From: Streptomyces gossypii
GTDB taxonomy: Bacteria > Actinomycetota > Actinomycetes > Streptomycetales > Streptomycetaceae
Reading direction: 5' to 3'
Length of the DNA: 64,000 bases
Assembly (NCBI RefSeq): GCF_025165795.1
Contig: NZ_JAJAGO010000010.1
Coordinates: forward strand, 186,001-250,000
The notes beneath the pieces are model-generated. The model saw only the letters and a list, made by a program, of their open reading frames with translations. It made no database searches and was not told where the DNA came from. The translations under genes and the position numbers were made by a program. Every line of letters starts with the position of its first letter. The first letter of the stretch is position 1. Of the stretch, positions 46,248-55,375 are shown one piece after another.

Positions 46248-49200
46248 GTGCGAGAACTGCGGCTGGCCCGGTTCAACATCCTCGGAACCCTTGAGTGTCT
46301 GACGAGTGACGGGGAACAACTGCCCTCCGGCGGGCTGGTACAGGAACGGGTTCTGGTCGCGCTGCTCCTCTCCCCGGATCGCGTACTGCCGGTCAGCCGA
46401 CTGGTCGAGGCCGTGTGGGACGAGGAACCGCCGGCCACCGCGGCGCACCAGGTGCGCAAGGCCGTCGCCGAACTCCGGCGGCGCATCCCCGGCGGCCGGG
46501 ACCTGATCGTCACCGAGGGGCCGGGCTACCGGGTCGCGGTCGAGCCGGGTCAGTTGGACCTGACCGCCTTCTCCGACCTGGTACGGGTGGCCCGCGAACA
46601 GGCGGCGGACGACAACCCGGAAGCCGCGGTGGACACCCTGCGCGAGGCTCTGGCCCTGTGGCGCGGGCCCGTTCTGGTGGGGTCCGGCGGATCGGTGATC
46701 ACGGCGGCCTCGGCGGCACTGGAGGACCGGCGGCTGGCGGCCCTGGAACTGTTCTTCGAGCTCCGGCTGGGACTCGGCGAGGTCGGTGACCTGGTCGGCG
46801 ACCTGCGTGACCTGGTCGCGGCGCACCCCTTCCAGGAGACTCTGTGCGGGCAGTTGATGCTGGCGCTGTACCGGTCCGGGCGCCAGTCCGAGGCCCTCGC
46901 CGAGTACAGCCGCGTGCGCAGACTGCTCGCGGACGAACTGGGCGTGGACCCGGACGGGCGGGTGACCGCGCTGCACGAGGGCATCCTGCGCAACAGTCCC
47001 GAACTCGCCACCCCACCGCGCCGCAGGCGCAGGGCCGTTCCGGCCGACACCGTGCCCACCGCCCCGGCAGCCGCCCCCGGTAAGGCCGCTCCCGCGCCGC
47101 ACGCATCGCACGCACCGCACGCACCGCCCGCCGAGGCCCGCGTGGTCCTGGTGGCGGGGCCGTCGAACGACCCGCACCGCTGCACGCTGCCGTACGACCT
47201 TCCGGACTTCACCGGCCGCGAAAGGGAGTTGGAGCAGCTGCTCGCCGACCGGCACGAGCCGGACGGCCGCCGCGGCGCCCGCATCATGGCGATCGACGGG
47301 ATGGGCGGGAGCGGCAAGACCTCGCTCGCCAACCGGGCCGCCCATCGGCTGGCCGGCCAGTACCCGGACGCGCACCTCTACCTCGACCTCCGCGGCCACA
47401 CTCCCGGCGAGGTGCCCCTGCCCCCCGGTGCCGTAGCCGAGGGACTGCTGCGCATGCTCGACGTGCCCGGCGACCGGATTCCGGACGACGAGGCGGGCCG
47501 CACAGCGCTGTGGCGGACCACCGTGAAGCAGTACCGGCTGGTCCTGTTTCTGGACAACACCATCGACAGCGCCCAGGTGCAGCCGTTGCTGCCGGCGTCC
47601 GCCGACGCCCTCGTACTGATCACCAGCCGCGCCCGGCTGATCGACCTGGACGGCGCCGAGTGGCTATCCCTCGGCGGGATGCCCCCGGAGGACAGCACGG
47701 CGCTGATCTCCAGAATGCTCGGCGAGGAGCGTACGGCCGCCGAACCGCAGGCGGTCGCCGAACTGGTGGAACTCTGCGCCCACTTACCGCTCGCGCTGCG
47801 GATAGCGGCGGCCAAGCTGCGCAACCGTTCCCGGTGGACCGTGCAGTATCTGGTGGACCGGCTGGGTGACGAGACCCGCCGGCTGGACGAGCTGCGCTCC
47901 GGCACCCGCGGCGTCACCGCCACCCTGAACCTGACGTACGAGGGCCTGAGCCCGACGCATCAGGCCGCGTTCCGGCTGCTGGACAGCCATCCGGGGGTGG
48001 AGTTCGACCCCTACTGCGCCGCCGCGCTGCTCGGCACCGATCCCGGCCAGGCCGAGGATGTCCTCGAACACCTGCTGGACACGCACCTGATGCAGCAGTA
48101 TGAGACCGGCCGCTACGTCTTCCACGACCTGGTGCGCAGCTTCGCCAAGTGGCTGAGAACCCAGGCGGGCGAGGACCCGTCCGAAGTCGACCAGGCCGCA
48201 GCGGAGCGGCTGCTGGACTACTACGTGGCCGCCACGGAAGCGGCCTGCGACCTCGCTTTCCGGGGCCGGGCCCCGTTCAGCCGGACGCTGGAGGACACCC
48301 CCCGCGCCGACATCGCGCTGCCCGTACTGCGCAACCCCGTCCGTGGCCGGCAGTGGCTGGACCGTGAGGAGGAGAACCTGCTGGCGGCTGTCACGCTCGC
48401 ATGCCGCCGCAAGGCGCACGGGCACGCCGCGGAACTGGCCCGCAACGTGGTCTTCCAACTCGACAGCAGGGGACGTTTCGAGGAGTTCCGCGAGGTCGCG
48501 GGCATCGCCGTCGCCGCCTCCCGGGAACTGGGCAACCAGTACCTGCTGGCGCTGAGCCTGTCCAACCTGGCCGTCGCGGACTGGAAACTGGGCAGGTTCG
48601 CCGAGGGGCTCACCATGGCGCAGGAGGGCCTGGAGCTGTCGGTGCGGCTGAAGGACCAGCGGGGCGAGGCCAAGAACACTGGGATGCTCGGGCTGCTGCT
48701 GGCCACGCTGGGCCGGTTCGGTGAAGCGCTGCCCCACCTGGAGCAGTCCATAGCGATCAAGAGGGAGTTGGGCGCTCCACGCGCCGAGGCCGAGTCCCTG
48801 ACGAACCTCAGCTCCCTCTTCGAGCACATGGGCCGGTATGCCGAGGCGGCAGCCGCCGCCGAGCGCTCCGTCGAGCTCAACCAGCGCATCGGCGCCCGGG
48901 AGAACGAGATCGTGGCGCTGACCGACCTCGCCCTCGCCCGTCTCGGCCTCGGCAAGGACGACGACGCGCGCACCTGCCTCGACCGGGCCCTCGGGCTGTG
49001 CGACGAGTCGGCGCCGCTGGGCGACAGTGCGCTGGTCTTCGCCCTCTCCGCCAGGGTGTGGCGCGGTCTGCGGGAGACCGGGCGGGCGGCGGCGCACGCG
49101 GCACAGGCGCTGGAGCTGACCCGCGGCAGCTGCGCGCCGATCCGGCAGGCGGCCGTCTGGAACATCCTCGGCGCCCTGCGCCTCCTGAGCGGCGACCACG

Positions 49201-49403
49201 ACGAGGCGTGGGAACTGCACTCCGACGCGCACCGTATCGCTTCAGCCATGGGCTACCGCATCGAGATGGCGCGAGCCCTGAAGGGGATGGCCGACGTACT
49301 GGCGGAGCGGGGAGACACCGCGACCGCCGACACCCGCCGGGCCGAGGCCGCCCAGTTGCTGAACGCGATGAACGCTCCGGTGGGCGACCACCACCACGGC
49401 TGA
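46248..49403 (+). CDS. SARP family regulator with NB-ARC and TPR domains (AfsR-like)
   Basis: A 1051-residue activator. Residues about 1-95 are a winged OmpR-type DNA-binding domain, and about 100-250 a BTAD domain (QLDLTAFSDLVRVAREQA; HPFQETLCGQLMLALYRSGR). An NB-ARC ATPase follows, with the P-loop GMGGSGKTS at about residue 350. TPR repeats run from about residue 750 to the end (GRFGEALPHLEQSIAIKREL, GRYAEAAAAAERSVELNQRI). It is the most likely pathway activator for the AmCP operon. Codon 513 is TTA (47784-47786), so it should be a bldA checkpoint. GTG 46248 is the start. Confidence 0.92.
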   Translation: MRELRLARFNILGTLECLTSDGEQLPSGGLVQERVLVALLLSPDRVLPVSRLVEAVWDEEPPATAAHQVRKAVAELRRRIPGGRDLIVTEGPGYRVAVEPGQLDLTAFSDLVRVAREQAADDNPEAAVDTLREALALWRGPVLVGSGGSVITAASAALEDRRLAALELFFELRLGLGEVGDLVGDLRDLVAAHPFQETLCGQLMLALYRSGRQSEALAEYSRVRRLLADELGVDPDGRVTALHEGILRNSPELATPPRRRRRAVPADTVPTAPAAAPGKAAPAPHASHAPHAPPAEARVVLVAGPSNDPHRCTLPYDLPDFTGRERELEQLLADRHEPDGRRGARIMAIDGMGGSGKTSLANRAAHRLAGQYPDAHLYLDLRGHTPGEVPLPPGAVAEGLLRMLDVPGDRIPDDEAGRTALWRTTVKQYRLVLFLDNTIDSAQVQPLLPASADALVLITSRARLIDLDGAEWLSLGGMPPEDSTALISRMLGEERTAAEPQAVAELVELCAHLPLALRIAAAKLRNRSRWTVQYLVDRLGDETRRLDELRSGTRGVTATLNLTYEGLSPTHQAAFRLLDSHPGVEFDPYCAAALLGTDPGQAEDVLEHLLDTHLMQQYETGRYVFHDLVRSFAKWLRTQAGEDPSEVDQAAAERLLDYYVAATEAACDLAFRGRAPFSRTLEDTPRADIALPVLRNPVRGRQWLDREEENLLAAVTLACRRKAHGHAAELARNVVFQLDSRGRFEEFREVAGIAVAASRELGNQYLLALSLSNLAVADWKLGRFAEGLTMAQEGLELSVRLKDQRGEAKNTGMLGLLLATLGRFGEALPHLEQSIAIKRELGAPRAEAESLTNLSSLFEHMGRYAEAAAAAERSVELNQRIGARENEIVALTDLALARLGLGKDDDARTCLDRALGLCDESAPLGDSALVFALSARVWRGLRETGRAAAHAAQALELTRGSCAPIRQAAVWNILGALRLLSGDHDEAWELHSDAHRIASAMGYRIEMARALKGMADVLAERGDTATADTRRAEAAQLLNAMNAPVGDHHHG

Positions 49404-49430
49404 CACCGAGACCACCACCACGGGACCGGC

Positions 49431-49634
49431 TCAGTTCGCGACGGCCGGGCCCTCGCCCGAGCCCGGAGGCGTCACCACGACCGCCGGTCCCTCACCGGAA
49501 CCGAGCACCTGGCCGGCCGCGTGGTGGCCCTTCACCGCCGTGTGCCCCCATCCGGCCTGTGCCCCGATCCCCCCGGACGTCGCCAGTACGACCGTCGTGA
49601 GAACCCCGGCCGCCCTGTACCGCATGCTGTTCAT
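49431..49634 (-). CDS. Small secreted peptide with tandem GSGEGPAV repeat
   Basis: A 67-residue protein. A signal peptide (MRYRAAGVLTTVVLATSGG) is followed by a mature peptide with two copies of the motif: VLGSGEGPAVV and PGSGEGPAVAN. GAGGGGG lies 6 bases before ATG 49634. It is convergent with the SARP gene. No domain is recognised. It could be a secreted signal or wall-associated peptide; that is a guess. The gene model is supported by the signal peptide and RBS. Confidence 0.65.
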   Translation of the reverse strand: MNSMRYRAAGVLTTVVLATSGGIGAQAGWGHTAVKGHHAAGQVLGSGEGPAVVVTPPGSGEGPAVAN

Positions 49635-49863
49635 CTTGTGCCCCCTCGTTGAGTGACTGCGACAGCCATCAACTTGTCGGCAGCCGTTCCCGGACGAGTA
49701 CGGGCTCGTTACCGCGCGGGTACCCCGCGTGCAGGGAAGACGGCGGGAATCGCTCCGCTCGGTGGCGGACACGGCACGGAGGTCCCGGCTCGACGCACAC
49801 CCAGCGGCGGCGCACGAGGGATACGGCCGCACGCCGCGGCAGGTTCGGCTGCGGCAGCACGTC

Positions 49864-50106
49864 TCACCAGGGGCTTCCCTGGCCCAGCCGCATCTCGTCG
49901 CAGCCGTTCGCCTCCGGGTGCGCGGTACCGGAGGAGTCCTCCTGCTGCCCGTACGGGTGGCCGGGGTCGCAGTCCCGCACGATGACGGTCACGTCATCGA
50001 TCGGGCATCCGGTCACCCGGGAGGCGGTGGCGGCCAGCTCGGACGCGAGGTTCGTCCGGCGTTCCTGGTCGTTCCCCTGCCACCAGTCGATGGTGATCAC
50101 AGGCAT
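49864..50106 (-). CDS. 4-oxalocrotonate tautomerase family protein
   Basis: An 80-residue tautomerase-like protein. After removal of Met it would begin with the catalytic proline (MPVITIDWWQGNDQERRTNL). VTVIVRDCDP matches the second strand of the fold. The last 25 residues are a non-conserved tail. GAGGAG is located 7 bases before ATG 50106. Family members catalyse keto-enol tautomerisation; the substrate is unknown. The next gene on this strand upstream is sdaA, whose stop lies 268 bases away. Confidence 0.8.
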   Translation of the reverse strand: MPVITIDWWQGNDQERRTNLASELAATASRVTGCPIDDVTVIVRDCDPGHPYGQQEDSSGTAHPEANGCDEMRLGQGSPW

Positions 50107-50373
50107 GTTGGGGCTCCTCAGGGCGTGGGTGCGACGGACGGCGCTGGTCCGCATCCGCTGCGACGGCGGACCGGGCGAGAGGCCCGGTCCAGATTGCCCG
50201 CCACTGTCCACGCCCCGGTTCCCGGATCGTTCCTCTTCGGGTCCCGCAGCCGCGTGAGAGACGCGGCCGATGAGCGGAAAAGGGGGCCGCGCGGTACCGG
50301 CGGCCGGGCCCTCGTGCTGCTCCGCGCCGGCCCGTGCCGCAAGAGGGGAACGCTCAGGTCCGGGCCCGTAGCC

Positions 50374-51756
50374 TCAGCACTCGATGACGTTGACCGCGAG
50401 CCCGCCGCGGGCGGTCTCCTTGTATTTGACCTTCATGTCCGCGCCGGTGTCCTTCATCGTCTTGATGGCCTTGTCCAGGGAGACATGGTGGCGGCCGTCG
50501 CCACGCAGGGACATGCGGGCGGCGGTGACCGCCTTGACCGAGGCCATGCCGTTGCGTTCGATGCAGGGGATCTGGACGAGACCGCCGATCGGGTCGCAGG
50601 TGAGACCCAGGTTGTGCTCGATGCCGATCTCGGCGGCGTTCTCCACCTTCTCCGGGGCGCCGCCCAGTACCTCGGCGAGCCCGCCCGCCGCCATCGAGCA
50701 GGCGGAGCCGACTTCGCCCTGGCAGCCGACCTCCGCGCCGGAGATGGAGGCGTTCTCCTTGAAGAGCATGCCGATCGCGCCCGCGGCGAGGAGGAAGCGG
50801 ACGACGCCGTCCTCGTCGGCTCCGGGTACGAAGTTCATGTAGTAGTGGAGGACGGCCGGGATGATGCCCGCCGCGCCGTTGGTGGGGGCGGTGACCACGC
50901 GCCCGCCCGCCGCGTTCTCCTCGTTGACGGCCATGGCGTAGAGCGTGATCCACTCCATGGCGTGTGCCTCGGCGTTGCCCTCGGCGCGCAGTTGGCGGGC
51001 CGAGTTCGCGGCGCGCCGGCGGACCTTGAGGCCGCCGGGCAGGATGCCCTCCTGGCCCAGACCGCGCGTCACACACGTCCGCATGACGCGCCAGATCTCC
51101 AGCAGTTCCGCGCGGATCGTGGCCTCGCTGCGCCACGCCTTCTCGTTCTCCAGCATCAGCGCCGAGATCGACAGGCCGGTCTCACGGGTGAGGCGCAGGA
51201 GTTCGTCGCCGGTGCGGAAGGGGTGGGTGAGCGGGGTGTCGTCCAGCTTGATGCGGTCCTCACCGACCGCGTCCTCGTCCACCACGAAGCCGCCGCCGAC
51301 CGAGTAGTACGTCTTCTCCAGCAGTGGCGTGCCGGTGGCGTCGTAGGCGAAGAGCGTCATGCCGTTCGCGTGGTAGGGCAGCGAGCGGCGCCGGTGCAGG
51401 ATCAGTTCCTTCGACTCGTCGAAGTCGATCTCGTGGGTGTCGCCTATGTCGTCGGCGAGGAGCCGCAGCCGCTTGGTCTCGCGGATGCGCCGCACCCATT
51501 CGTCGGCCTGCGTGATGTCCACGGTGGCCGGTGCGTGCCCCTCCAGTCCCAGGAGTACGGCCTTGGGGGTGCCGTGGCCGTGCCCGGTCGCGCCGAGTGA
51601 ACCGAACAGTTCGACCCGTACGGAGGTTGTGTGCGCGAGCACGCCGTCGTTCTTGAGGCGGCGGGCGAACATCCGGGCCGCGCGCATGGGGCCGACCGTG
51701 TGGGAACTGGACGGGCCGATGCCGACCGAGAAGAGGTCGAAGACGGAGAGGGCCAT
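50374..51756 (-). CDS. sdaA: L-serine ammonia-lyase (L-serine dehydratase)
   Basis: A 460-residue single-chain iron-sulfur L-serine dehydratase that deaminates serine to pyruvate and ammonia. The start region has the SVGIGPSSSHTVGPMRAARM motif, and both alpha and beta domains are fused. The alpha domain shows TNGAAGIIPAVLHYYM, CQGEVGSACSMAAGGL and GLTCDPIGGLVQIPC, whose cysteines ligate the Fe-S cluster. The chain ends in cysteine (NVIEC), the usual autoinhibitory tail residue. It is the last gene of the gcvT-gcvH-glyA-sdaA run behind the glycine riboswitch. Confidence 0.95.
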   Translation of the reverse strand: MALSVFDLFSVGIGPSSSHTVGPMRAARMFARRLKNDGVLAHTTSVRVELFGSLGATGHGHGTPKAVLLGLEGHAPATVDITQADEWVRRIRETKRLRLLADDIGDTHEIDFDESKELILHRRRSLPYHANGMTLFAYDATGTPLLEKTYYSVGGGFVVDEDAVGEDRIKLDDTPLTHPFRTGDELLRLTRETGLSISALMLENEKAWRSEATIRAELLEIWRVMRTCVTRGLGQEGILPGGLKVRRRAANSARQLRAEGNAEAHAMEWITLYAMAVNEENAAGGRVVTAPTNGAAGIIPAVLHYYMNFVPGADEDGVVRFLLAAGAIGMLFKENASISGAEVGCQGEVGSACSMAAGGLAEVLGGAPEKVENAAEIGIEHNLGLTCDPIGGLVQIPCIERNGMASVKAVTAARMSLRGDGRHHVSLDKAIKTMKDTGADMKVKYKETARGGLAVNVIEC

Positions 51757-51837
51757 GGGGGTGCTCCCTGGCGGGCAGGCGGTGGCGGACGTGCGGGAAG
51801 GGGGGCGCCCCGGCGAGGCCGGGGCGCCCGTCCGGGT

Positions 51838-53112
51838 CTACTTGTTCAGACCCGGGTACAGCGGGTGTTTCGCGGCGAGCGCGGCGACGCGCCCGGCCAG
51901 GGACTTGGCCTTCGTCTCGTCGAAGCCCGACTGGAGGGCCTCGGCGATGATGTCGGCGACCTCGGTGAAGTCCTCGGCCTGGAAGCCGCGGGTGGCCAGC
52001 GCGGGGGTGCCCACGCGGAGGCCGGAGGTGACCATCGGGGGACGGGGGTCGTTGGGCACGGCGTTGCGGTTGACGGTGATGCCCACCTCGTGGAGGCGGT
52101 CCTCGGCCTGCTGACCGTCCAGCTCGCTGTGGCGCAGGTCGACGAGGACGAGGTGCACGTCCGTGCCGCCGGAGAGGACGGAGACCCCGGCGTCCACGGT
52201 GTCCTGCCGGGTGAGGCGTTCGGCGAGGATCCGGGCGCCCTCCACGGTGCGCTGCTGGCGCTCCTTGAACTCCTCGCTCGCCGCGATCTTGAAGGAGACC
52301 GCCTTGGCGGCGATCACGTGCTCCAGCGGGCCGCCCTGCTGGCCGGGGAAGACCGCCGAGTTGATCTTCTTCGCGTACTCCTTGCGGGAAAGGATCACGC
52401 CGCCGCGCGGGCCGCCGAGCGTCTTGTGCGTCGTGGTGGTGACCACATCGGCGTACGGCACGGGGGAGGGGTGCAGCCCCGCGGCCACCAGACCGGCGAA
52501 GTGCGCCATGTCGACCATCAGCAGGGCACCGACCTCGTCCGCGATCCTGCGGAAGGCGGCGAAGTCCAGCTGCCGGGGGTAGGCGGACCAGCCCGCGATG
52601 ATCATCTGCGGCCGGTGCTCCTTGGCGAGGCTCTCGACCTCCTCCATGTCGACGAGGCTGCTGTCCGCGTCGACGTGGTAGGGGACCACGTTGTAGAGCT
52701 TGCCGGAGAAGTTGATCCGCATGCCGTGGGTGAGGTGGCCGCCGTGGGCCAGGTCCAGGCCCATGATCGTGTCGCCCGGCTTGAGCAGCGCGAACATCGC
52801 GGCGGCGTTGGCGGAGGCACCGGAGTGCGGCTGCACGTTGGCCGCCTCGGCGCCGAAGAGTGCCTTCACCCGGTCACGCGCGATGTCCTCGATGACGTCG
52901 ACGTGCTCACAGCCGCCGTAGTAGCGGCGGCCGGGGTAACCCTCGGCGTACTTGTTGGTCAGTACGGAGCCCTGCGCCTCCAGTGCGGCGACCGGGGCGA
53001 AGTTCTCGGAGGCGATCATCTCGAGAGTGGACTGCTGACGGTGGAGCTCGGCGTCGACGGCGGCGGCGACGTCCGGGTCCACCTCGTGAAGGGAGCTGTT
53101 CAGAAGAGTCAT
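51838..53112 (-). CDS. glyA: Serine hydroxymethyltransferase
   Basis: A 424-residue PLP enzyme that interconverts serine and glycine with tetrahydrofolate. The PLP lysine is in VVTTTTHKTLGGPRGG, and STLEMIASENFAPVAAL, YAEGYPGRRYYGGCEHVD and MVDMAHFAGLVAAGLHPSP are classic SHMT segments. The start ATG 53112 was chosen over an upstream in-frame extension into the gcvH spacer. It lies 28 bases after gcvH and 81 before sdaA, consistent with one serine/glycine operon. Confidence 0.96.
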   Translation of the reverse strand: MTLLNSSLHEVDPDVAAAVDAELHRQQSTLEMIASENFAPVAALEAQGSVLTNKYAEGYPGRRYYGGCEHVDVIEDIARDRVKALFGAEAANVQPHSGASANAAAMFALLKPGDTIMGLDLAHGGHLTHGMRINFSGKLYNVVPYHVDADSSLVDMEEVESLAKEHRPQMIIAGWSAYPRQLDFAAFRRIADEVGALLMVDMAHFAGLVAAGLHPSPVPYADVVTTTTHKTLGGPRGGVILSRKEYAKKINSAVFPGQQGGPLEHVIAAKAVSFKIAASEEFKERQQRTVEGARILAERLTRQDTVDAGVSVLSGGTDVHLVLVDLRHSELDGQQAEDRLHEVGITVNRNAVPNDPRPPMVTSGLRVGTPALATRGFQAEDFTEVADIIAEALQSGFDETKAKSLAGRVAALAAKHPLYPGLNK

Positions 53113-53140
53113 GAGGACTTCCTGGTGGGAGGGCGGGTGC

Positions 53141-53521
53141 TCAGTTACCGGCGGCGAAGGAGGTGTACTCGTCGGCGGAGAGCAGGCCCTCCGGCTCACC
53201 GTCCACCTTCACCTTGAACAGCCAGCCGCCCTCGAACGGGGCGGAGTTGACCAGCGACGGGTCGTTCACGACGTCCTCGTTGATCTCGGTGACCTCACCG
53301 GTCACCGGGGAGTAGAGGTCGCTTACCGACTTCGTCGACTCCAGTTCGCCACAGGTGCCGTCGGCGGCTACCTGGTCGCCGACCTCCGGGAGCTGGACGT
53401 AGACGACATCACCGAGCGCGTCGGCGGCGTGCGCCGTGATCCCGACTGTCGAGACGCCGTTCTCGGCGGCCGACAGCCACTCGTGCTCCTTGCTGTAGCG
53501 CAGCTGCTGGGGGTTGCTCAT
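53141..53521 (-). CDS. gcvH: Glycine cleavage system H protein
   Basis: A 126-residue lipoyl carrier of the glycine cleavage system. The lipoyl lysine is in GELESTKSVSDLYSPV, and RYSKEHEWLS is the usual N-terminus. It shuttles the aminomethyl group between P and T proteins. It lies 200 bases after gcvT on the same strand. No gcvP gene is in the window, so it must be elsewhere. Confidence 0.96.
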   Translation of the reverse strand: MSNPQQLRYSKEHEWLSAAENGVSTVGITAHAADALGDVVYVQLPEVGDQVAADGTCGELESTKSVSDLYSPVTGEVTEINEDVVNDPSLVNSAPFEGGWLFKVKVDGEPEGLLSADEYTSFAAGN

Positions 53522-53721
53522 GGGGCAATTCTCCTGGATGGGGGATCGATGGGGACGGGCGGGCGGATCGAGTGCCTGCGGAGAACTCTGCCGTATGTCC
53601 GGGACCTGCGGCCCGGACGCCGGGCCGGGCTCCCGACCGCTGCCTCCGGGTGGTTTCCGACCGCTGCGCGGGACCGGGTTTCGGCCCTCGCGCGCTGCCG
53701 GCGGATGCTTCTGGCGCTCGG

Positions 53722-54924
53722 TTACTTCTGGCGCTTGTAGAAGGGCAGCGCGACGACCTCGTACGGCTCGTGAGTACCGCGGATGTCCACCGCCACGCCC
53801 CCGGTGCCCGGCTCGGCGTGCGCCGCGTCCACATAGGCGATCGCGATCGGCTTGCCGAGGGTGGGGGAGGGGGCTCCCGAGGTGACCTCGCCGACCACCG
53901 TGCTCCCGCCGTCGGAGGCGACGGCGACCACGGGGTAGCCCGCGCGCGGCACCCGGCGGCCCTGGGCGATCAGGCCGACCAGCTTGCGCGGCGGCGAGGA
54001 GGCGGCGCGCTTCGCGGCGGCCTCCAGCGGCTCCCGGCCCACGAAACGGCCGTCGTTCGTCGTCTTCTCGAACTTGACCGTGCGGCCGAGCCCCGCGTCG
54101 AAGGGGGTGGTGGCCGTGCTCAGCTCGTGCCCGTACAGCGGCATCCCCGCCTCCAGACGGAGGGTGTCCCGGCAGCTGAGACCGCAGGGGAGGAGTCCGG
54201 CTTCCGTGCCCGCCGCCCGCAGCGCCTCCCACACGGCGACGGCGTCGCCCGGGGAGACGAACAGCTCGAATCCGTCCTCTCCCGTGTAACCCGTACGGGC
54301 GACAAGGGCGGGGACGTCGGCCACCGTGGCCGGGAGGCCGGCGTAATACCTCAGGCCCGCCAGGTCCGCGTCCGTCAGCCTGGCCAGGATTCCGGCGGCC
54401 TCCGGGCCCTGCACCGCGAGCAGCGCGTAGGCGTCCCGGTCGTCCCGCACGGCGGCGTCGAAACCGGCCTGCCGATGGTTCAGCGCGTCCAGTACGACCT
54501 GGGAGTTAGCGGCGTTGGCGACCACCATGTAGCCCTCGGGGGCGACCGCTCCGGCAAAGCCGTCCGCGCCCTCCGGCTCGCCCAGCCGGTAGACGATCAG
54601 GTCGTCGAGAATGCCGCCGCGCTCGTCGCAGATCATGGTGTAGCGGGCCCGGCCGGGCTTGAGGGCCGACAGGTTGCCGATCAGCGAGTAGTCCAGCAGC
54701 TCGCCCGCCTGCGGTCCGGTGACGGTGATCTCGCCCATGTGCGAGAGGTCGAACAGGCCGGCACGGCTGCGTACGGCGAGATGCTCGTCGCGCTCGCTGC
54801 CGTAGCGCAGCGGCATGTCCCAGCCGGCGAAGTCGGTCATCGTCGCGCCGAGCGCGCGGTGGGTGGCGTCGAGGGCGGTCTTGCGGGGACCGCTGGGTGT
54901 ACTCGGGCTGTTGGCGGTGGTCAT
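53722..54924 (-). CDS. gcvT: Glycine cleavage system T protein (aminomethyltransferase)
   Basis: A 400-residue aminomethyltransferase that moves the methylene from H-protein-bound aminomethyl to tetrahydrofolate. Folate-binding segments DFAGWDMPLRYGS, FDLSHMGEITVTG, GYTGEDGFELFVSPGDA and CRDTLRLEAGMPLYGHEL match the family. ATG 54924 was preferred to an upstream in-frame start within the riboswitch. It is the first gene downstream of the glycine riboswitch. Confidence 0.95.
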   Translation of the reverse strand: MTTANSPSTPSGPRKTALDATHRALGATMTDFAGWDMPLRYGSERDEHLAVRSRAGLFDLSHMGEITVTGPQAGELLDYSLIGNLSALKPGRARYTMICDERGGILDDLIVYRLGEPEGADGFAGAVAPEGYMVVANAANSQVVLDALNHRQAGFDAAVRDDRDAYALLAVQGPEAAGILARLTDADLAGLRYYAGLPATVADVPALVARTGYTGEDGFELFVSPGDAVAVWEALRAAGTEAGLLPCGLSCRDTLRLEAGMPLYGHELSTATTPFDAGLGRTVKFEKTTNDGRFVGREPLEAAAKRAASSPPRKLVGLIAQGRRVPRAGYPVVAVASDGGSTVVGEVTSGAPSPTLGKPIAIAYVDAAHAEPGTGGVAVDIRGTHEPYEVVALPFYKRQK

Positions 54925-54953
54925 GTCAGGCTCCCGGGACTGGTGACACGGAT

Positions 54954-55138
54954 GTCCTCCCCATCTGTCATCGGAACCTGAGAGGTTCGCCATCAGTCCG
55001 TGCGTACGGACGGGTGGCTTGCACCGTGGGTGGGGCCGGCGAGCGGCCCGCTTTTCAGATCTGCCTCATCCTGCGCGGTATCGGGGCCTGAGAGATTCAA
55101 GGGAGGATCTTGCTCCTTCGGCGCCCCGTCTCTCGTGT
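54954..55138 (-). ncRNA. Tandem glycine riboswitch (gcvT element)
   Basis: Read on the minus strand, the leader contains GGCGCCGAAGGAGCAA and CTCTCAGGCCCC of the first aptamer, then a linker and a second aptamer with CACGGTGCAAGCC and CTCTCAGGTTCCGATGACAG. These are the conserved glycine-binding parts of tandem gcvT riboswitches. Its end lies about 30 bases before gcvT. In Streptomyces griseus such elements activate gcv genes when glycine is present. Here it may turn on gcvT, gcvH, glyA and sdaA together. Confidence 0.93.
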
Positions 55139-55175
55139 GACATCGCAGCGCATGCGCTTCCTACGACATGCACTT

Positions 55176-55191
55176 TCACACGAACGTGTGA
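55176..55191. promoter_or_regulatory. Palindrome upstream of the riboswitch
   Basis: TCACACG-AA-CGTGTGA, perfect 7-base arms, about 40 bases upstream of the first riboswitch aptamer. It may be an operator at the gcvT promoter. Confidence 0.45.
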
Positions 55192-55375
55192 GACCGGGGA
55201 CTCTCCCGCGCGGATTCAAGCGGCCTGTATGGAGTTGGCGCCCTCATCATTGCACGGGCCCACGGACATGGGCAGGCCGCGTGGACGGCGAGCAATCGTC
55301 TTGAACCTCATTACCTTTTCTTGACACTCTCGTGAGGAGCCGTGAACGCGCGGCATGGCCAGGGGAGGACTTCAG

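Noticed and set aside
53141..54232. Long minus-strand extension of gcvH into gcvT
   Set aside because: Codon use and homology begin at ATG 53521; the extension is antiphase gcvT sequence.
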